A stretch of 64,000 bases of DNA from Bacterioplanoides pacificum (GCF_042648445.1 NZ_JBHRYB010000005.1:682001-746000), one strand, 5' to 3'. Positions 7,853-17,064 are shown, numbered from the stretch's first letter. Translations and numbers: made by a program. Notes: a model not told the origin generated them from the sequence alone.

Positions 7853-10567
7853 ATGGGTACACGTTCCTTAGAACTTTTTTTTCAGCCACGCAGCATTGCC
7901 GTTGTTGGTGCATCGGAGCGATCCGGCAGCCTCGGCGGGGCAATTGTTCAGAACCTGCAGGCCGGCCAGTTCAGTGGCGACATCATACCGATCAACAGTC
8001 GCGGCTATAAAACCGTGTTTGGTCTGCCATCCCTGTCGCGTATCGGTGAGCTGAAGCAGGCCCCGGATCTGGCGATTATCTGCACCCCGGCAGAAACCGT
8101 GCCGAAAATTATCAAACAGCTGCATAAAAAAGGGGTGGGGGCAGCCATGTTATTGACCGGTGGTATTGCCCGGGCCCGCTCCTGGCAATTCCGCCCGGCC
8201 AGTGATCGGCTGGATCAGGTTATTGAACAAACCAATATGCGTATCCTCGGGCCGGATTGCCTCGGAATGGTGGTGCCCTGGCGCAACCTGAATGCCAGTT
8301 TTTTGCATGTACCGGTGCGCAAAGGGGTTATCGCTTATGTTGGCCAGTCGGGCACTCTGGCATCGGGGGTCATGGACTGGGCCTATAGCCGCAATATTGG
8401 TTTTTCCCATGTGCTGACGCTGGGCAAAAGCATGGATGTCAGCCTGCCCGATATGATTGATTACATCGTTCAGGAGCCCCATGTCCGCACCATCCTGATT
8501 CAGCTGGATGAAATTGGTTCAGGTAAGGCGCTGGTGCGTTCGCTGCGTGCTGCATCGCGCCATAAGCTGGTATTAGCGGTAAAAAGTAATCGCTTTCAGC
8601 AGAGCCCGCTCAATCGCATTGAAACACCACGCGGGCTGCGAACCCGCGACACCCTGATTGACGAAACCCTGGCCCGTGCCGGGGTGTTGCGGGTCTCGGC
8701 CACCGATGAATTGTTTGACTGTGTTGATGCGCTCAGTCCGCGCCGGGAGTCGTTTGGGCCACGCCTGGCGATTATTGCCAATGGCCGGGGCCCGGCCATT
8801 CTTGCCATGGATCGTCTGATTCATGATAACGGTCAGCTGGCGCAGTTGTCGGAAGAAACCCGCACCCATCTGCGCGGGTTATTGCCGGAATACGTAAAAA
8901 CCGACAACCCGGTCTTGCTGAACCCTGAGCTGAAGTCACAGCAGTTATCAGCGGTAGCCAATACCTTATTGCGTGACCGTGGTGTGGATGCTGTGCTGGT
9001 GATACATATCCCCAGTCTGGGGTCTGACTCACTGGAAAACGCGGCGGCCTTGGTTGAGCTGGCGAAGAAAACTCCGAAAACCATTCTCACCAGCTGGCTG
9101 GGGGAATACACCGCAGAGGCGGCGCGCGAATATTTCGATAAGCATGGTATGCCAACGTTCGATACGCCGGACAATGCCATTAAGTCGTATATGTATATGG
9201 TGCAGCACCAGCGCACTCAGGACTTGTTGCGGGAAACGCCGGAAAGTCTTGAAATTCCGATATCTCAGGCGCACACCGAGGTGGATCAGCGCATTCGTGA
9301 AACCCATCGCGCCGGTGATTACCTGCTGCCAAATCATGCCTGGGACCTGCTCGAGGCGTATGGCTTTGCGATCTGCGAAAATCACTACAGCAGCAGCATC
9401 TCAGAAATGCTCGAGCATTGCGAAACGCTGGATAAGCCCTGGGTATTGCGCGTCCATCACCGCGACTACCTGTACCCGTTTGCTTATGGTAACAATCCGC
9501 GCGAGCGGTTACGGGCGGTGGTTCGCGAACTGTATGGCGCAGAAGAGCTGGCACCGGCGGCAGAGCGGCTGGAAACGGCAATTGGTGACGCTTTTCCGCA
9601 CAGCCCGGTGCTGGGTTATACCGTGCAGAAGCAATACCGCGCGCTGGACAATCTGCAGTTTTCTTTCGGTATTGGTCGTGATAGTGAACTGGGTCCTTAT
9701 ATTTTCTTTGGTGGTGGTGGCTCCACCGCCGATATTCTGGAAGACCGCGAAGTGGCGTTGCCGCCACTGAACGCCAATCTGGCGGAGCAGCTGATCAAAC
9801 GTACGCATTTTTATAAGGTGTTGAGTGAGCGCTCCGATAACCTTGAGCGAGAGCTGGTAACCCTGGAGCGCTGGCTGGTTGCTATGTCGCACATGGCGTT
9901 GAACCACCCCTGGATTGCCGGCTTTGAGGCCAATGCCATTCGTCAGCAGGTTGGGCGTTACCGGGTTATCGGTGTGGCGGGAGAGGTGGGTCATGATGCC
10001 CGGCCGGCGATCCAGCCTTATCCGGTGGAGCTGGAAGCGCAATACGAAAGTAAAAAAGGTCACGGTTACCGCATTCGACCGATTCGCGGTGAAGACGAGC
10101 CCTTGTTGCGGAACTTTTACAAACGACTCAGTCCGGAATCATTGCGGCTGCGCTTTTTTACCGCCCGGCGTCAGTTTGATCATAAAGAGCTGGCACGCTT
10201 TACCCAGATCGACTATGACCGTGAAATGGCATTTGTCGCTATTCGTGACGGCGTGTTGTACGGGGTGGTGCGGGTCTGGATTGATCCGGATGATGTGACC
10301 GCGGAATATGCGGTAATCATTGATGATGCCTGTCGTGGTGAAGGCCTGGGTCACCGGTTGATGAGTGAAATCATCAATTACCTGACCAATCGAGGGGTAT
10401 TGCAGATTTTTGGTACTGTGTTGCCGCATAACTCTGGTATGCTGGGCCTGTGTGAACATCTGGGTTTCAGGTTGCACACCAACATGGAAGAAGGGGTGGT
10501 TGATGTGGTGAAAAACCTCAACCCGTTACGTCATGGATGGCAGCGTAAAAAGATGCTGCGTTTATAG
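7853..10567 (+). CDS. PatZ-type protein: acyl-CoA synthetase (NDP-forming) module fused to GNAT acetyltransferase
   Basis: At 904 aa it resembles Pat/PatZ (YfiQ) of enterobacteria, which acetylate the active-site lysine of acetyl-CoA synthetase and other proteins. In order it has a CoA-binding Rossmann domain (about 8-110, with SIAVVGASERSGSLG), succinyl-CoA-ligase-like domains (about 150-450, with VGQSGTLASGVMDWA), an ATP-grasp part (about 480-700) and a C-terminal GNAT domain (about 737-885). The GNAT domain has the acetyl-CoA loop in DACRGEGLGHRLM. In PatZ homologues the histidine of the ligase half is replaced, so the ligase is thought to be sensory rather than catalytic; I did not verify that residue here. 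It is divergent from an HDAC-type deacetylase. No strong Shine-Dalgarno precedes the ATG. Confidence 0.9.
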   Translation: MGTRSLELFFQPRSIAVVGASERSGSLGGAIVQNLQAGQFSGDIIPINSRGYKTVFGLPSLSRIGELKQAPDLAIICTPAETVPKIIKQLHKKGVGAAMLLTGGIARARSWQFRPASDRLDQVIEQTNMRILGPDCLGMVVPWRNLNASFLHVPVRKGVIAYVGQSGTLASGVMDWAYSRNIGFSHVLTLGKSMDVSLPDMIDYIVQEPHVRTILIQLDEIGSGKALVRSLRAASRHKLVLAVKSNRFQQSPLNRIETPRGLRTRDTLIDETLARAGVLRVSATDELFDCVDALSPRRESFGPRLAIIANGRGPAILAMDRLIHDNGQLAQLSEETRTHLRGLLPEYVKTDNPVLLNPELKSQQLSAVANTLLRDRGVDAVLVIHIPSLGSDSLENAAALVELAKKTPKTILTSWLGEYTAEAAREYFDKHGMPTFDTPDNAIKSYMYMVQHQRTQDLLRETPESLEIPISQAHTEVDQRIRETHRAGDYLLPNHAWDLLEAYGFAICENHYSSSISEMLEHCETLDKPWVLRVHHRDYLYPFAYGNNPRERLRAVVRELYGAEELAPAAERLETAIGDAFPHSPVLGYTVQKQYRALDNLQFSFGIGRDSELGPYIFFGGGGSTADILEDREVALPPLNANLAEQLIKRTHFYKVLSERSDNLERELVTLERWLVAMSHMALNHPWIAGFEANAIRQQVGRYRVIGVAGEVGHDARPAIQPYPVELEAQYESKKGHGYRIRPIRGEDEPLLRNFYKRLSPESLRLRFFTARRQFDHKELARFTQIDYDREMAFVAIRDGVLYGVVRVWIDPDDVTAEYAVIIDDACRGEGLGHRLMSEIINYLTNRGVLQIFGTVLPHNSGMLGLCEHLGFRLHTNMEEGVVDVVKNLNPLRHGWQRKKMLRL

Positions 10568-10666
10568 CAAATAACTGAATGTTCCGTGTGTATTCTGCCA
10601 CGGGCGGACAATGAGAAGCTCGTCGATACAGCAGAACGGGCCGCAGTTTTAGTGAGGTATCCTTTT

Positions 10667-11329
10667 TTGATTAAGGTTTTGGTCGTTGATGATCACGAGC
10701 TGGTTCGCTCCGGAATATCGCGAATTCTTGCTGATCAGAATGGCATTGAGGTGATAGGCGAAGCTTCCAGTGGAGAAGAAGCGGTTCAGTTCACCAAGGA
10801 AACCCCGCCAGACATAGTGTTAATGGATATTCGTATGCCCGGTATCGGCGGGCTGGAAGCCACGCGTAAGATTCTGCGTCACAATCCGGATGTTCACGTG
10901 ATTGCCGTCACTGCCTGTGATGACAATCCGTTTGCTTCGAGATTACTGCAGGCCGGCGCCAGTGGTTACATCACCAAAGGCGCCGATGCCGAGGAGATGT
11001 ATACCGCCATTGTGCGGGTGAAAACCGGGCAAAAATACATCAGTCCGGAAATCGCTCAGCGGATGGCGCTGAAACCTTTTCAGCAGGACCAGGCATCACC
11101 GTTTGATGAGTTGTCTGAGCGCGAGATGCAGATTGCACTGATGATTGTGGGTTGTCAGAAGGTGCAGGAAATCAGCGAAAAGCTGTTCCTTAGTCCGAAA
11201 ACCGTTAACAGTTATCGTTACCGCATTTTTGATAAGCTTGATATCGAAAGCGATGTACAACTCACTCTGATGGCAATGCGCCATGGCCTGGTTGACCCGG
11301 GGGTAGCGGATCCGGGCGCCTCCGCCTGA
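10667..11329 (+). CDS. uvrY: Response regulator UvrY/GacA
   Basis: This is the NarL/FixJ-type response regulator of the BarA-UvrY (GacS-GacA) system, which drives small RNAs that titrate CsrA. The start is taken as TTG at 10667, preceded by GTGAGG about 9 bases upstream. That gives 220 aa beginning IKVLVVDDHELVRSG, the usual GacA N-terminus; the frame is open back to 10586 but the extra residues look unlike a receiver domain. The phosphoacceptor is Asp54 in VLMDIRMPG. The LuxR-type HTH is at about 148-205 (LSEREMQIALMIVGCQKVQEIS). It overlaps uvrC by one base (TGATG), as expected for the conserved uvrY-uvrC pair. Confidence 0.92.
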   Translation: MIKVLVVDDHELVRSGISRILADQNGIEVIGEASSGEEAVQFTKETPPDIVLMDIRMPGIGGLEATRKILRHNPDVHVIAVTACDDNPFASRLLQAGASGYITKGADAEEMYTAIVRVKTGQKYISPEIAQRMALKPFQQDQASPFDELSEREMQIALMIVGCQKVQEISEKLFLSPKTVNSYRYRIFDKLDIESDVQLTLMAMRHGLVDPGVADPGASA

Positions 11330-13155
11330 TGGCGGAGTTTGATATTGCGGCGTTTCTGCAGACCCTCAGCCAGCGTGCCGGGGTGTATCGTATGTACGCC
11401 GCTGACGATGAGTTGCTGTATGTTGGTAAAGCCAAAAATCTGCGCAACCGGGTTTCCAGTTATTTTCGTGCCCGCGGGCTGAACAGCAAAACCGTTGCTC
11501 TGGTCAGTCGTATTCACCATATTGACGTGACGGTCACCGCTAACGAGGCCGAGGCCCTGTTGCTTGAGCAAACTCTGATCAAACAACATAAACCGCCTTA
11601 TAACATCCTGTTAAAAGACGGTAAGTCATACCCCTTTCTGCATCTGTCTGATCATGAATTCCCACTGTTGGCATACCGACGCGGTAAGCGTAAAAAAGAT
11701 GGTCAGTATTTTGGGCCCTATCCCAACAGCGGTGCGGTGCGTGAAGCGCTGAATTACCTGCAGCGCTTGTTTTTATTACGCTCCTGCGAAGATTCCTATT
11801 TTCGCCATCGCAGCCGACCGTGCCTGCAGTACGAAATAAAACGTTGTTCTGCACCGTGCGTGGGAAAAATTTCAGCGGCAGATTACCAGCGCGACATTCA
11901 ACATGCACGGCTGTTTTTACAGGGCAAAAGCCGGGAGCTGATCGAATTACTGCAGCAGGAGATGGAGCAGGCAGCGGCTCAGCTGGCGTTTGAACGTGCC
12001 GCTGAATTGCGTGACCAGGTAGAAATGTTGCGTCGTGTTCAGGAAAAACAATTTGTTGATGCGGCTCAGGGGGATGCCGATGCCTGGGGTATTGTCGAGT
12101 GGCAGGCGATTATTTGTATTCATCGTCTGACTTTCCGCCAGGGGCGGCTGACCTCAAGCCAGAACTTCTACCCGGATAACAAAGCGGGGGAGCAGCTGGA
12201 TGAACTGCTGGTTGAATTTGTCAGCCAGTTTTACCTGGCGGATCACGCCGTGGACGGTCTGCCGCGCGATTTGATTGTTGACGCCGCCGCTGAACAAATG
12301 GAGCCGTTATTACAGGCAATCCAGCTGCAGGCACAAAAAAAGCTCAATCACTCCCGGGGCACTCGAGGTTCTGCCCGGCAATGGTTACATATGGCGGCAG
12401 AAAATGCCCGGACCGGGGCCCAGACCAAAATATCCGGCCGCCAGGCAGCGCTGAATAAACTGGAGAAAGTGGCCGATTTATTAACTCTGCCAGCCGTGCC
12501 TAAACGGATAGAGTGTTTTGATATCAGCCATTCCAAAGGTGAGGCGACGTATGCCTCGTGTGTGGTGTACGGCGAAGAAGAAGGGTTAACCAAATCGCGT
12601 TACCGTCGGTTTGCCATCAAAGGGGTGGCGGCCGGCGACGATTATGCGGCGCTGGAACAAGCGGTCACGCGCCATTTTACCCGCCTGAAAGAACAACAGG
12701 ATCTGCCGGATTTATTGCTGATTGATGGCGGCAAAGGACAGATCAACCGTATTGCTGACGTGTTAAATTCGCTGCAGCTGCAGGATGAAGTGGCGGCTCT
12801 TGGCATTTCCAAGGGTGAAACACGGAAGTCTGGCTGGGAATTCCTGTGGGAAGCCGATGCCACAAGGCCTATAATGCCGGACGCTCACGATGAGGGGTTT
12901 CGTTTGTTGCAGATGGTGCGCGATGAAGCTCACCGCTTTGCCATTACCGGACACCGTAAAGAGCGGGCCCGCAGTCGTGGTGAGTCTGGCCTGGAAAAGC
13001 TTCAGGGGGTCGGACCCAAGCGCCGTCGTGAGTTGCTGCTGTATTTTGGCAGCCTGAAAAATATGCGCAGTGCCAGACGTGAAGAGCTGGAGAAAGTACC
13101 CGGAATCAGTAAAAAGCTTGCCGCTCAGATTTTTGCCCAGCTGCACGGTGAATGA
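11329..13155 (+). CDS. uvrC: Excinuclease ABC subunit C
   Basis: UvrC makes both incisions around UvrB-bound DNA damage in nucleotide-excision repair. The protein is 608 aa (E. coli 610). An N-terminal GIY-YIG nuclease (about 15-93; GVYRMYAADDELLYVGKAKNLRNR is split over its two motif halves) makes the 3' cut. A cysteine-containing region follows (CEDSYFRHRSRPCLQYEIKRC), then a UvrB-binding UVR helix pair (about 200-235). The RNase H-like endonuclease half (ECFDISHSKGE and LLIDGGKGQ) makes the 5' cut, and tandem helix-hairpin-helix motifs sit at the C-terminus (LQGVGPKRRRELL, VPGISKKLAAQIF). It is translationally coupled to uvrY and followed by pgsA. Confidence 0.97.
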   Translation: MAEFDIAAFLQTLSQRAGVYRMYAADDELLYVGKAKNLRNRVSSYFRARGLNSKTVALVSRIHHIDVTVTANEAEALLLEQTLIKQHKPPYNILLKDGKSYPFLHLSDHEFPLLAYRRGKRKKDGQYFGPYPNSGAVREALNYLQRLFLLRSCEDSYFRHRSRPCLQYEIKRCSAPCVGKISAADYQRDIQHARLFLQGKSRELIELLQQEMEQAAAQLAFERAAELRDQVEMLRRVQEKQFVDAAQGDADAWGIVEWQAIICIHRLTFRQGRLTSSQNFYPDNKAGEQLDELLVEFVSQFYLADHAVDGLPRDLIVDAAAEQMEPLLQAIQLQAQKKLNHSRGTRGSARQWLHMAAENARTGAQTKISGRQAALNKLEKVADLLTLPAVPKRIECFDISHSKGEATYASCVVYGEEEGLTKSRYRRFAIKGVAAGDDYAALEQAVTRHFTRLKEQQDLPDLLLIDGGKGQINRIADVLNSLQLQDEVAALGISKGETRKSGWEFLWEADATRPIMPDAHDEGFRLLQMVRDEAHRFAITGHRKERARSRGESGLEKLQGVGPKRRRELLLYFGSLKNMRSARREELEKVPGISKKLAAQIFAQLHGE

Positions 13156-13189
13156 TTGTTACATGGCGAGCCTCAGGAGTAAGCACTAG

Positions 13190-13747
13190 ATGAATTTGCC
13201 GAATATTTTAACCCTCGGTCGTATTATTATGATCCCGCTGATGGTGATCTGTTTTTATTGGCTGGGAGAAGATGGCAAATTATGGGCCGCCTTTTTATTC
13301 TGGCTGGCCGGCGTGACCGACTGGTTTGATGGTTACCTGGCGCGCAAGCTGAATCAGAGTACGCCGCTGGGGGCTTTTCTTGACCCGGTGGCTGACAAGC
13401 TGATTGTGTCGGTGGCATTGGTGTTATTGGTGGAGCAATACCACAGCGTCTGGCTGACCATTCCGGCGACAATTATTATTGGCCGCGAGATTGTGATTTC
13501 AGCGTTACGCGAGTGGATGGCAGAACTGGGAAAACGCGCCAGTGTGGCGGTTAGCTATGTTGGTAAGGTCAAAACCTTTCTGCAGATGTCGGCCATTTTT
13601 TTCCTGATGGCGGGAGGGCTGCATAAAGCCGTAGAAGTCATCGGTTGGATTTCTCTGTTTGCCGCCGCCATTCTGACGATCTGGTCGATGTTTGTGTATC
13701 TGCGTGCCGCCTGGCCAGCATTACGTGGCAAGCAGGGTGCGGCATAA
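13190..13747 (+). CDS. pgsA: CDP-diacylglycerol-glycerol-3-phosphate 3-phosphatidyltransferase
   Basis: This integral inner-membrane enzyme condenses CDP-diacylglycerol and glycerol-3-phosphate to phosphatidylglycerol phosphate, the committed step to phosphatidylglycerol and cardiolipin. The protein is 185 aa. The CDP-alcohol phosphotransferase signature (D-G-x2-A-R-x8-G-x3-D-x3-D) is complete in FDGYLARKLNQS followed by GAFLDPVADK, near residues 45-70. Several hydrophobic helices flank it. It follows uvrC by 34 bases and precedes the tRNA-Gly/Cys/Leu cluster, the same order as in E. coli. Confidence 0.96.
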   Translation: MNLPNILTLGRIIMIPLMVICFYWLGEDGKLWAAFLFWLAGVTDWFDGYLARKLNQSTPLGAFLDPVADKLIVSVALVLLVEQYHSVWLTIPATIIIGREIVISALREWMAELGKRASVAVSYVGKVKTFLQMSAIFFLMAGGLHKAVEVIGWISLFAAAILTIWSMFVYLRAAWPALRGKQGAA

Positions 13748-13794
13748 ATATTTCAGGTTTTTGCCCTAAGTGCTTAAAAAGTAAGAAAAAACAC

Positions 13795-13822
13795 TTGACT
13801 CTCTGGCTGCGCTCTTTAAAAT
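13795..13822 (+). promoter_or_regulatory. Promoter of the Gly-Cys-Leu tRNA cluster
   Basis: TTGACT (13795-13800) and TAAAAT (13817-13822) are separated by 16 bases. The first tRNA starts 15 bases after the -10, and a GC-rich GCGCAGC discriminator-like stretch lies between. Confidence 0.7.
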
Positions 13823-13836
13823 GCGCAGCACGTTCA

Positions 13837-13912
13837 GCGGGAATAGCTCAGTTGGTAGAGCACAACCTTGCCAAGGTTGGGGTCGCGAGTTCGAATCTCG
13901 TTTCCCGCTCCA
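13837..13912 (+). tRNA. tRNA-Gly (anticodon GCC)
   Basis: This is a 76-base cloverleaf with encoded CCA. Acceptor GCGGGAA pairs with TTCCCGC, the D-loop is AGCTCAGTTGGTAGAGC, and the anticodon stem CAACC/GGTTG has loop TTGCCAA with anticodon GCC at 13870-13872. The T-arm is GCGAGTTCGAATCTCG. It corresponds in position to glyW of E. coli. Confidence 0.97.
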
Positions 13913-13952
13913 AATTTTCTCCGGTGTGATCACCAGAAAATTGATCGATAGT

Positions 13953-14026
13953 GGCGCGATAGCAAAGAGGCCATGCCGCGGATTGCAAATCCGCTGACGC
14001 CGGTTCGAATCCGGCTCGCGCCTCCA
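13953..14026 (+). tRNA. tRNA-Cys (anticodon GCA)
   Basis: This is a 74-base cloverleaf with encoded CCA. Acceptor GGCGCGA pairs with TCGCGCC, the anticodon stem GCGGA/TCCGC has loop TTGCAAA with anticodon GCA at 13985-13987, and the T-arm is GCCGGTTCGAATCCGGC. It corresponds in position to cysT of E. coli. Confidence 0.97.
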
Positions 14027-14104
14027 CTTAATACTCGCCTGAGTAATCGAAAGAACGTAAATTCCCGGCAGTACGCACTGCATCGACCTCAAGGTCGCCC
14101 CGAT

Positions 14105-14191
14105 GCCCGGGTGGTGGAATTGGTAGACACAGGAGACTTAAAATCTCCCGTCCTAACGGACGTGCCGGTTCAAGTCCGGCCCCGGGCACCA
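14105..14191 (+). tRNA. tRNA-Leu (anticodon UAA)
   Basis: This is an 87-base class II tRNA with encoded CCA. Acceptor GCCCGGG pairs with CCCGGGC, discriminator A. The anticodon stem GGAGA/TCTCC has loop CTTAAAA with anticodon TAA at 14139-14141. The long variable arm is CGTCCTAACGGACG, and the T-arm is GCCGGTTCAAGTCCGGC. It corresponds in position to leuZ of E. coli. The 167 bases after it are AT-rich with one 7-bp hairpin (ATTCGGT/ACCGAAT, 14264-14280) without a U-run. Confidence 0.97.
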
Positions 14192-14358
14192 TTTTATATC
14201 TTATATATCAAATAATTAGCACAGCCACTTTTAATCTTTGTGCGTCATCTCAGTGCATTTCTTATTCGGTAAAACCGAATTAACTACCTTAAATTAAGCG
14301 ATTCCATATATAGATAAAAAGAATAACCTTATATTCAAATTGAATGTGAGGTGTCGCC

Positions 14359-15336
14359 ATGACGGTTGCAACCCTATTAATGATCGCTGCGTTGTCGGAA
14401 TGGCTGGCTAACACGCTCAATCTTCAGGTTTACGGCCTCAGTAGTCTGCCACTGGCCTTGTTGCTCGCAATGATGACGCCAGAGCGTTTTGCTTCGCATC
14501 GTTTACGTCGCTGGCAACCCTGGCTGCTTAAAGGCGGGATCATGCTGTTTGGGGTGCGTTGGGTGAATCCGCATTCCTGGAGCGTATTGCTGGAATTACT
14601 GCTGGCCGGTTTACTGGTGCTGATGGTCACCTTGCTGGCTGGCCTGGTGATTGGTCGGCTGCTGGGCATTAATCGACCACAAACGGCGTTATTAAGCATT
14701 GGTTTTGCGGTGTGTGGTGGCAGTGCGATTGCCGCAGCCACGCCGGTTGCCCATCATCATCCACATTTCCGTGCTGCTTTTGCACCGCAGGCCATTTCTC
14801 TGATTGCCCTGTTTGGCCTGGCCAATCTGATGTTATACCCGCTATTGGTCGATTACCTCGGATCAGACCGCACCGCTGTGGTTGCCGGACTGTCAACGCC
14901 CGAGCTGGCTCAGGCAATGATTGCCAGTACCGGCCTGACGGCAGAGGCTGGTCAGCTGGTACTGATCAGTAAACTGGGGCGGGTATTTTTATTGGGATTG
15001 GCACTGGCCGTTATTGGTCGGCATTTGTACGGTGGCCATACTGCCGCCGCCAATGGGGGAAATTCATTAGCCCTGACGCTGCGGCGTTACAGTTTTCTCT
15101 GGGGTTTTGCCTTATTGGCCGTTGCACACGTGCAGCACTGGCTCAGCGACAATCAGGCCGAATTACTGGCTGGTGCCGGTCATATCCTGATGTTGCTGGC
15201 GGTCACGTTACTCGGGTTGCACATTCGTTTGGCCGACGTGATGCGCCTGAGACCTGCGGTTGTGTTGCTGGCCACTCTGTTATGGCTGGTTAATCTGGTG
15301 GCGGCGCTTATTTTCAGTCTGCCGCTGAGTCTGTAG
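14359..15336 (+). CDS. YeiH-family putative sulfate-exporter-like permease
   Basis: This 325-aa polytopic membrane protein of the YeiH/UPF0324 family has about ten hydrophobic segments along its whole length. The family hallmark, a glycine-rich half-helix CGGSAIAAATPV preceded by SIGFAV, is present around residues 115-128. Members are annotated as putative sulfate exporters, largely by domain name; substrate evidence is thin. A GTGAGG Shine-Dalgarno lies about 8 bases before the ATG. It stands alone after the tRNA cluster. In many genomes yeiH is next to a LysR regulator; none is seen here. Family assignment is firm, function tentative. Confidence 0.88.
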   Translation: MTVATLLMIAALSEWLANTLNLQVYGLSSLPLALLLAMMTPERFASHRLRRWQPWLLKGGIMLFGVRWVNPHSWSVLLELLLAGLLVLMVTLLAGLVIGRLLGINRPQTALLSIGFAVCGGSAIAAATPVAHHHPHFRAAFAPQAISLIALFGLANLMLYPLLVDYLGSDRTAVVAGLSTPELAQAMIASTGLTAEAGQLVLISKLGRVFLLGLALAVIGRHLYGGHTAAANGGNSLALTLRRYSFLWGFALLAVAHVQHWLSDNQAELLAGAGHILMLLAVTLLGLHIRLADVMRLRPAVVLLATLLWLVNLVAALIFSLPLSL

Positions 15337-15395
15337 AGCGGGCTGAGCAGTGCGGTTTCTGTTAAAATCCGGCAAAAATCAGTGTGATCTTGATG

Positions 15396-16280
15396 ATGAG
15401 TGTATTTGACTATATTGAACCGGTTTTTCGTCCACCGTCTGAAGGGCGCTCTCTGATTCTTCAGGTAACCAATGGCTGCTCCTGGAATAATTGTACCTTC
15501 TGCGATATGTACACCCAGCCGCAGAAAAAGTTCCGCGCCAAAAAAGAAGAAGAAATTCTTGAAGAAATTAAAGAAGCAGCGCAACTCGGCCCCCGGTTTG
15601 AAAAAGTGTTCCTGGCTGATGGTGATGCCATGGTGCTGTCGTCACGCAAGCTGATCACTATTCTGGAAGCTGTTCAGCAATATCTGCCCTGGGTAAAGCG
15701 GGTCGGCGCCTATTGCCTGCCGCGTAATATCCGCAAAAAATCCGTCGAAGAATTGCAGCAAATGCGCGAGCTTGGCCTGGGTATTTTGTACGTGGGCGCA
15801 GAAAGTGGCGACGACGAAGTGCTTGGGTTTATTAATAAAGGTGAAACCTATCAGTCTACTCTGGATGCATTATTAAAAATTAAACAGGCCGGCATTAAAT
15901 CGTCGGTGATGATTTTAAATGGCATGGGCGGCGTTAAATACAGCGAACAACATGCGCGCAATTCCGCTTTGCTGATGAACGAAGCGCAGCCAGATTATCT
16001 GTCGACTCTGGTGGTGAGCTACCCATTGGGTGATGAGCGGGTGAAGCAGGGTTTTAATGGTGAATATCAACTGCCGGACCAGATGCAGCTATTTAGCGAG
16101 TTGCGCCTGCTGATTAACACACTGGAGCTGAAAGGCACCGTATTTCGCAGCGATCATGCATCTAATTATCTGCCACTGAAAGGCAATCTTGGGGCGGATA
16201 AAGCTGCTATGCTGGCTCAGCTGGATGACGCAATGGACGGGCGGATAGCGTTGCGCCAGGAATGGCAACGCGGACTTTAA
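15396..16280 (+). CDS. Radical SAM protein
   Basis: This 294-aa radical SAM enzyme has a cluster-binding motif of the C-x4-C-x2-C kind, CSWNNCTFC, near residue 30, in place of the classical C-x3-C-x2-C. It is followed by DMYTQPQKKFRAK. A GAESGDDEVL segment matches the SAM-contacting strand of this superfamily. No second cysteine cluster domain is apparent, so it is not a typical SPASM or TRAM protein. GTG at 15384 and ATG at 15393 are alternative starts; none has a clear Shine-Dalgarno. Relatives are widespread in Pseudomonas-like bacteria without known function. Neighbours give no pathway clue. Confidence 0.87.
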   Translation: MSVFDYIEPVFRPPSEGRSLILQVTNGCSWNNCTFCDMYTQPQKKFRAKKEEEILEEIKEAAQLGPRFEKVFLADGDAMVLSSRKLITILEAVQQYLPWVKRVGAYCLPRNIRKKSVEELQQMRELGLGILYVGAESGDDEVLGFINKGETYQSTLDALLKIKQAGIKSSVMILNGMGGVKYSEQHARNSALLMNEAQPDYLSTLVVSYPLGDERVKQGFNGEYQLPDQMQLFSELRLLINTLELKGTVFRSDHASNYLPLKGNLGADKAAMLAQLDDAMDGRIALRQEWQRGL

Positions 16281-16400
16281 TCAGCCACTAGCCGGCTAAA
16301 GCGGGTATGTTTTTATGCTGCTGCAGGTGTTTGTGTCAGATGTGCGGATATTGTTTCGGCAGGCGGTAAAAATACACCAGCATTGATTGGAAGAAATAAA

Positions 16401-16931
16401 ATGAACTTATCCAACCTCGAACAACAAATTGGCCTTACAGGCAGCAATAAGCTACCGCCGGTGGAAAAATGGCAGCCGGAGTTGAGCGGCGATATGGATA
16501 TGGTGATCCACAAAGACGGCTCCTGGTGGCACGAAGGCGTTAAAATTCAGCGCGACAAGCTGACACGTCTGTTTGCCAGTATTCTGCGTAAAGAAGGTGA
16601 GGAATATTTTATCCTGACGCCGGTGGAAAAATGGCGTATTCAGGTCGAGGACCAACCTTTTGTGGTTACTATGATTGAACAAAAAAATGATCATATTGAA
16701 GTTATTACCAATACCGGCGATTTGTTGATCATTAACCATGAACATCCATTAGAACTGTCTGAGCTGGATGGCGAAAAAATTCCCGAGATAGAGGTGCGTA
16801 ACGGATTAAAAGCGCGCTTCTCTCGCAATGCGTTTTATGACCTTGCTGAGCTGGCTTCGGAAAAGCTGAAGGGAGGCGGTGAATCTGATTTTGTAATTCA
16901 GTCAGCAGGGGCTGAATTTAAAATAGGCTGA
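16401..16931 (+). CDS. DUF1285 domain protein
   Basis: This 176-aa cytoplasmic protein belongs to the DUF1285 family, whose function is unknown. The N-terminal part contains the recognisable DMVIHKDGSWWHEGVKIQRD segment and the strand-rich repeat-like ILRKEGEEYFILTPVEKWRIQVED. The ATG at 16401 is chosen because GGAAGA lies 6-11 bases upstream; an in-frame TTG at 16383 is less likely. It is probably a monocistronic plus-strand gene, convergent with the glutathione transferase gene. In the 133 bases after it I see no gene. Confidence 0.85.
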   Translation: MNLSNLEQQIGLTGSNKLPPVEKWQPELSGDMDMVIHKDGSWWHEGVKIQRDKLTRLFASILRKEGEEYFILTPVEKWRIQVEDQPFVVTMIEQKNDHIEVITNTGDLLIINHEHPLELSELDGEKIPEIEVRNGLKARFSRNAFYDLAELASEKLKGGGESDFVIQSAGAEFKIG

Positions 16932-17064
16932 TTATCGTGTGGGTTGTCTGGGTGTTTTTCGAAAGCAGCTCCACTAAACAGCGAAGCTGCCTTTAGGGCG
17001 AGATACATGGAGGTATCGAGTGCTCATGTTGCAGCACCCAAAACAATCTACCCTTCAGTTCTTT

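Noticed and set aside
6340..14191. tRNA genes as integration sites of a genomic island
   Set aside because: Genes after each tRNA are ordinary chromosomal ones in conserved order, there is no integrase next to them, and I see no repeated tRNA 3' end.
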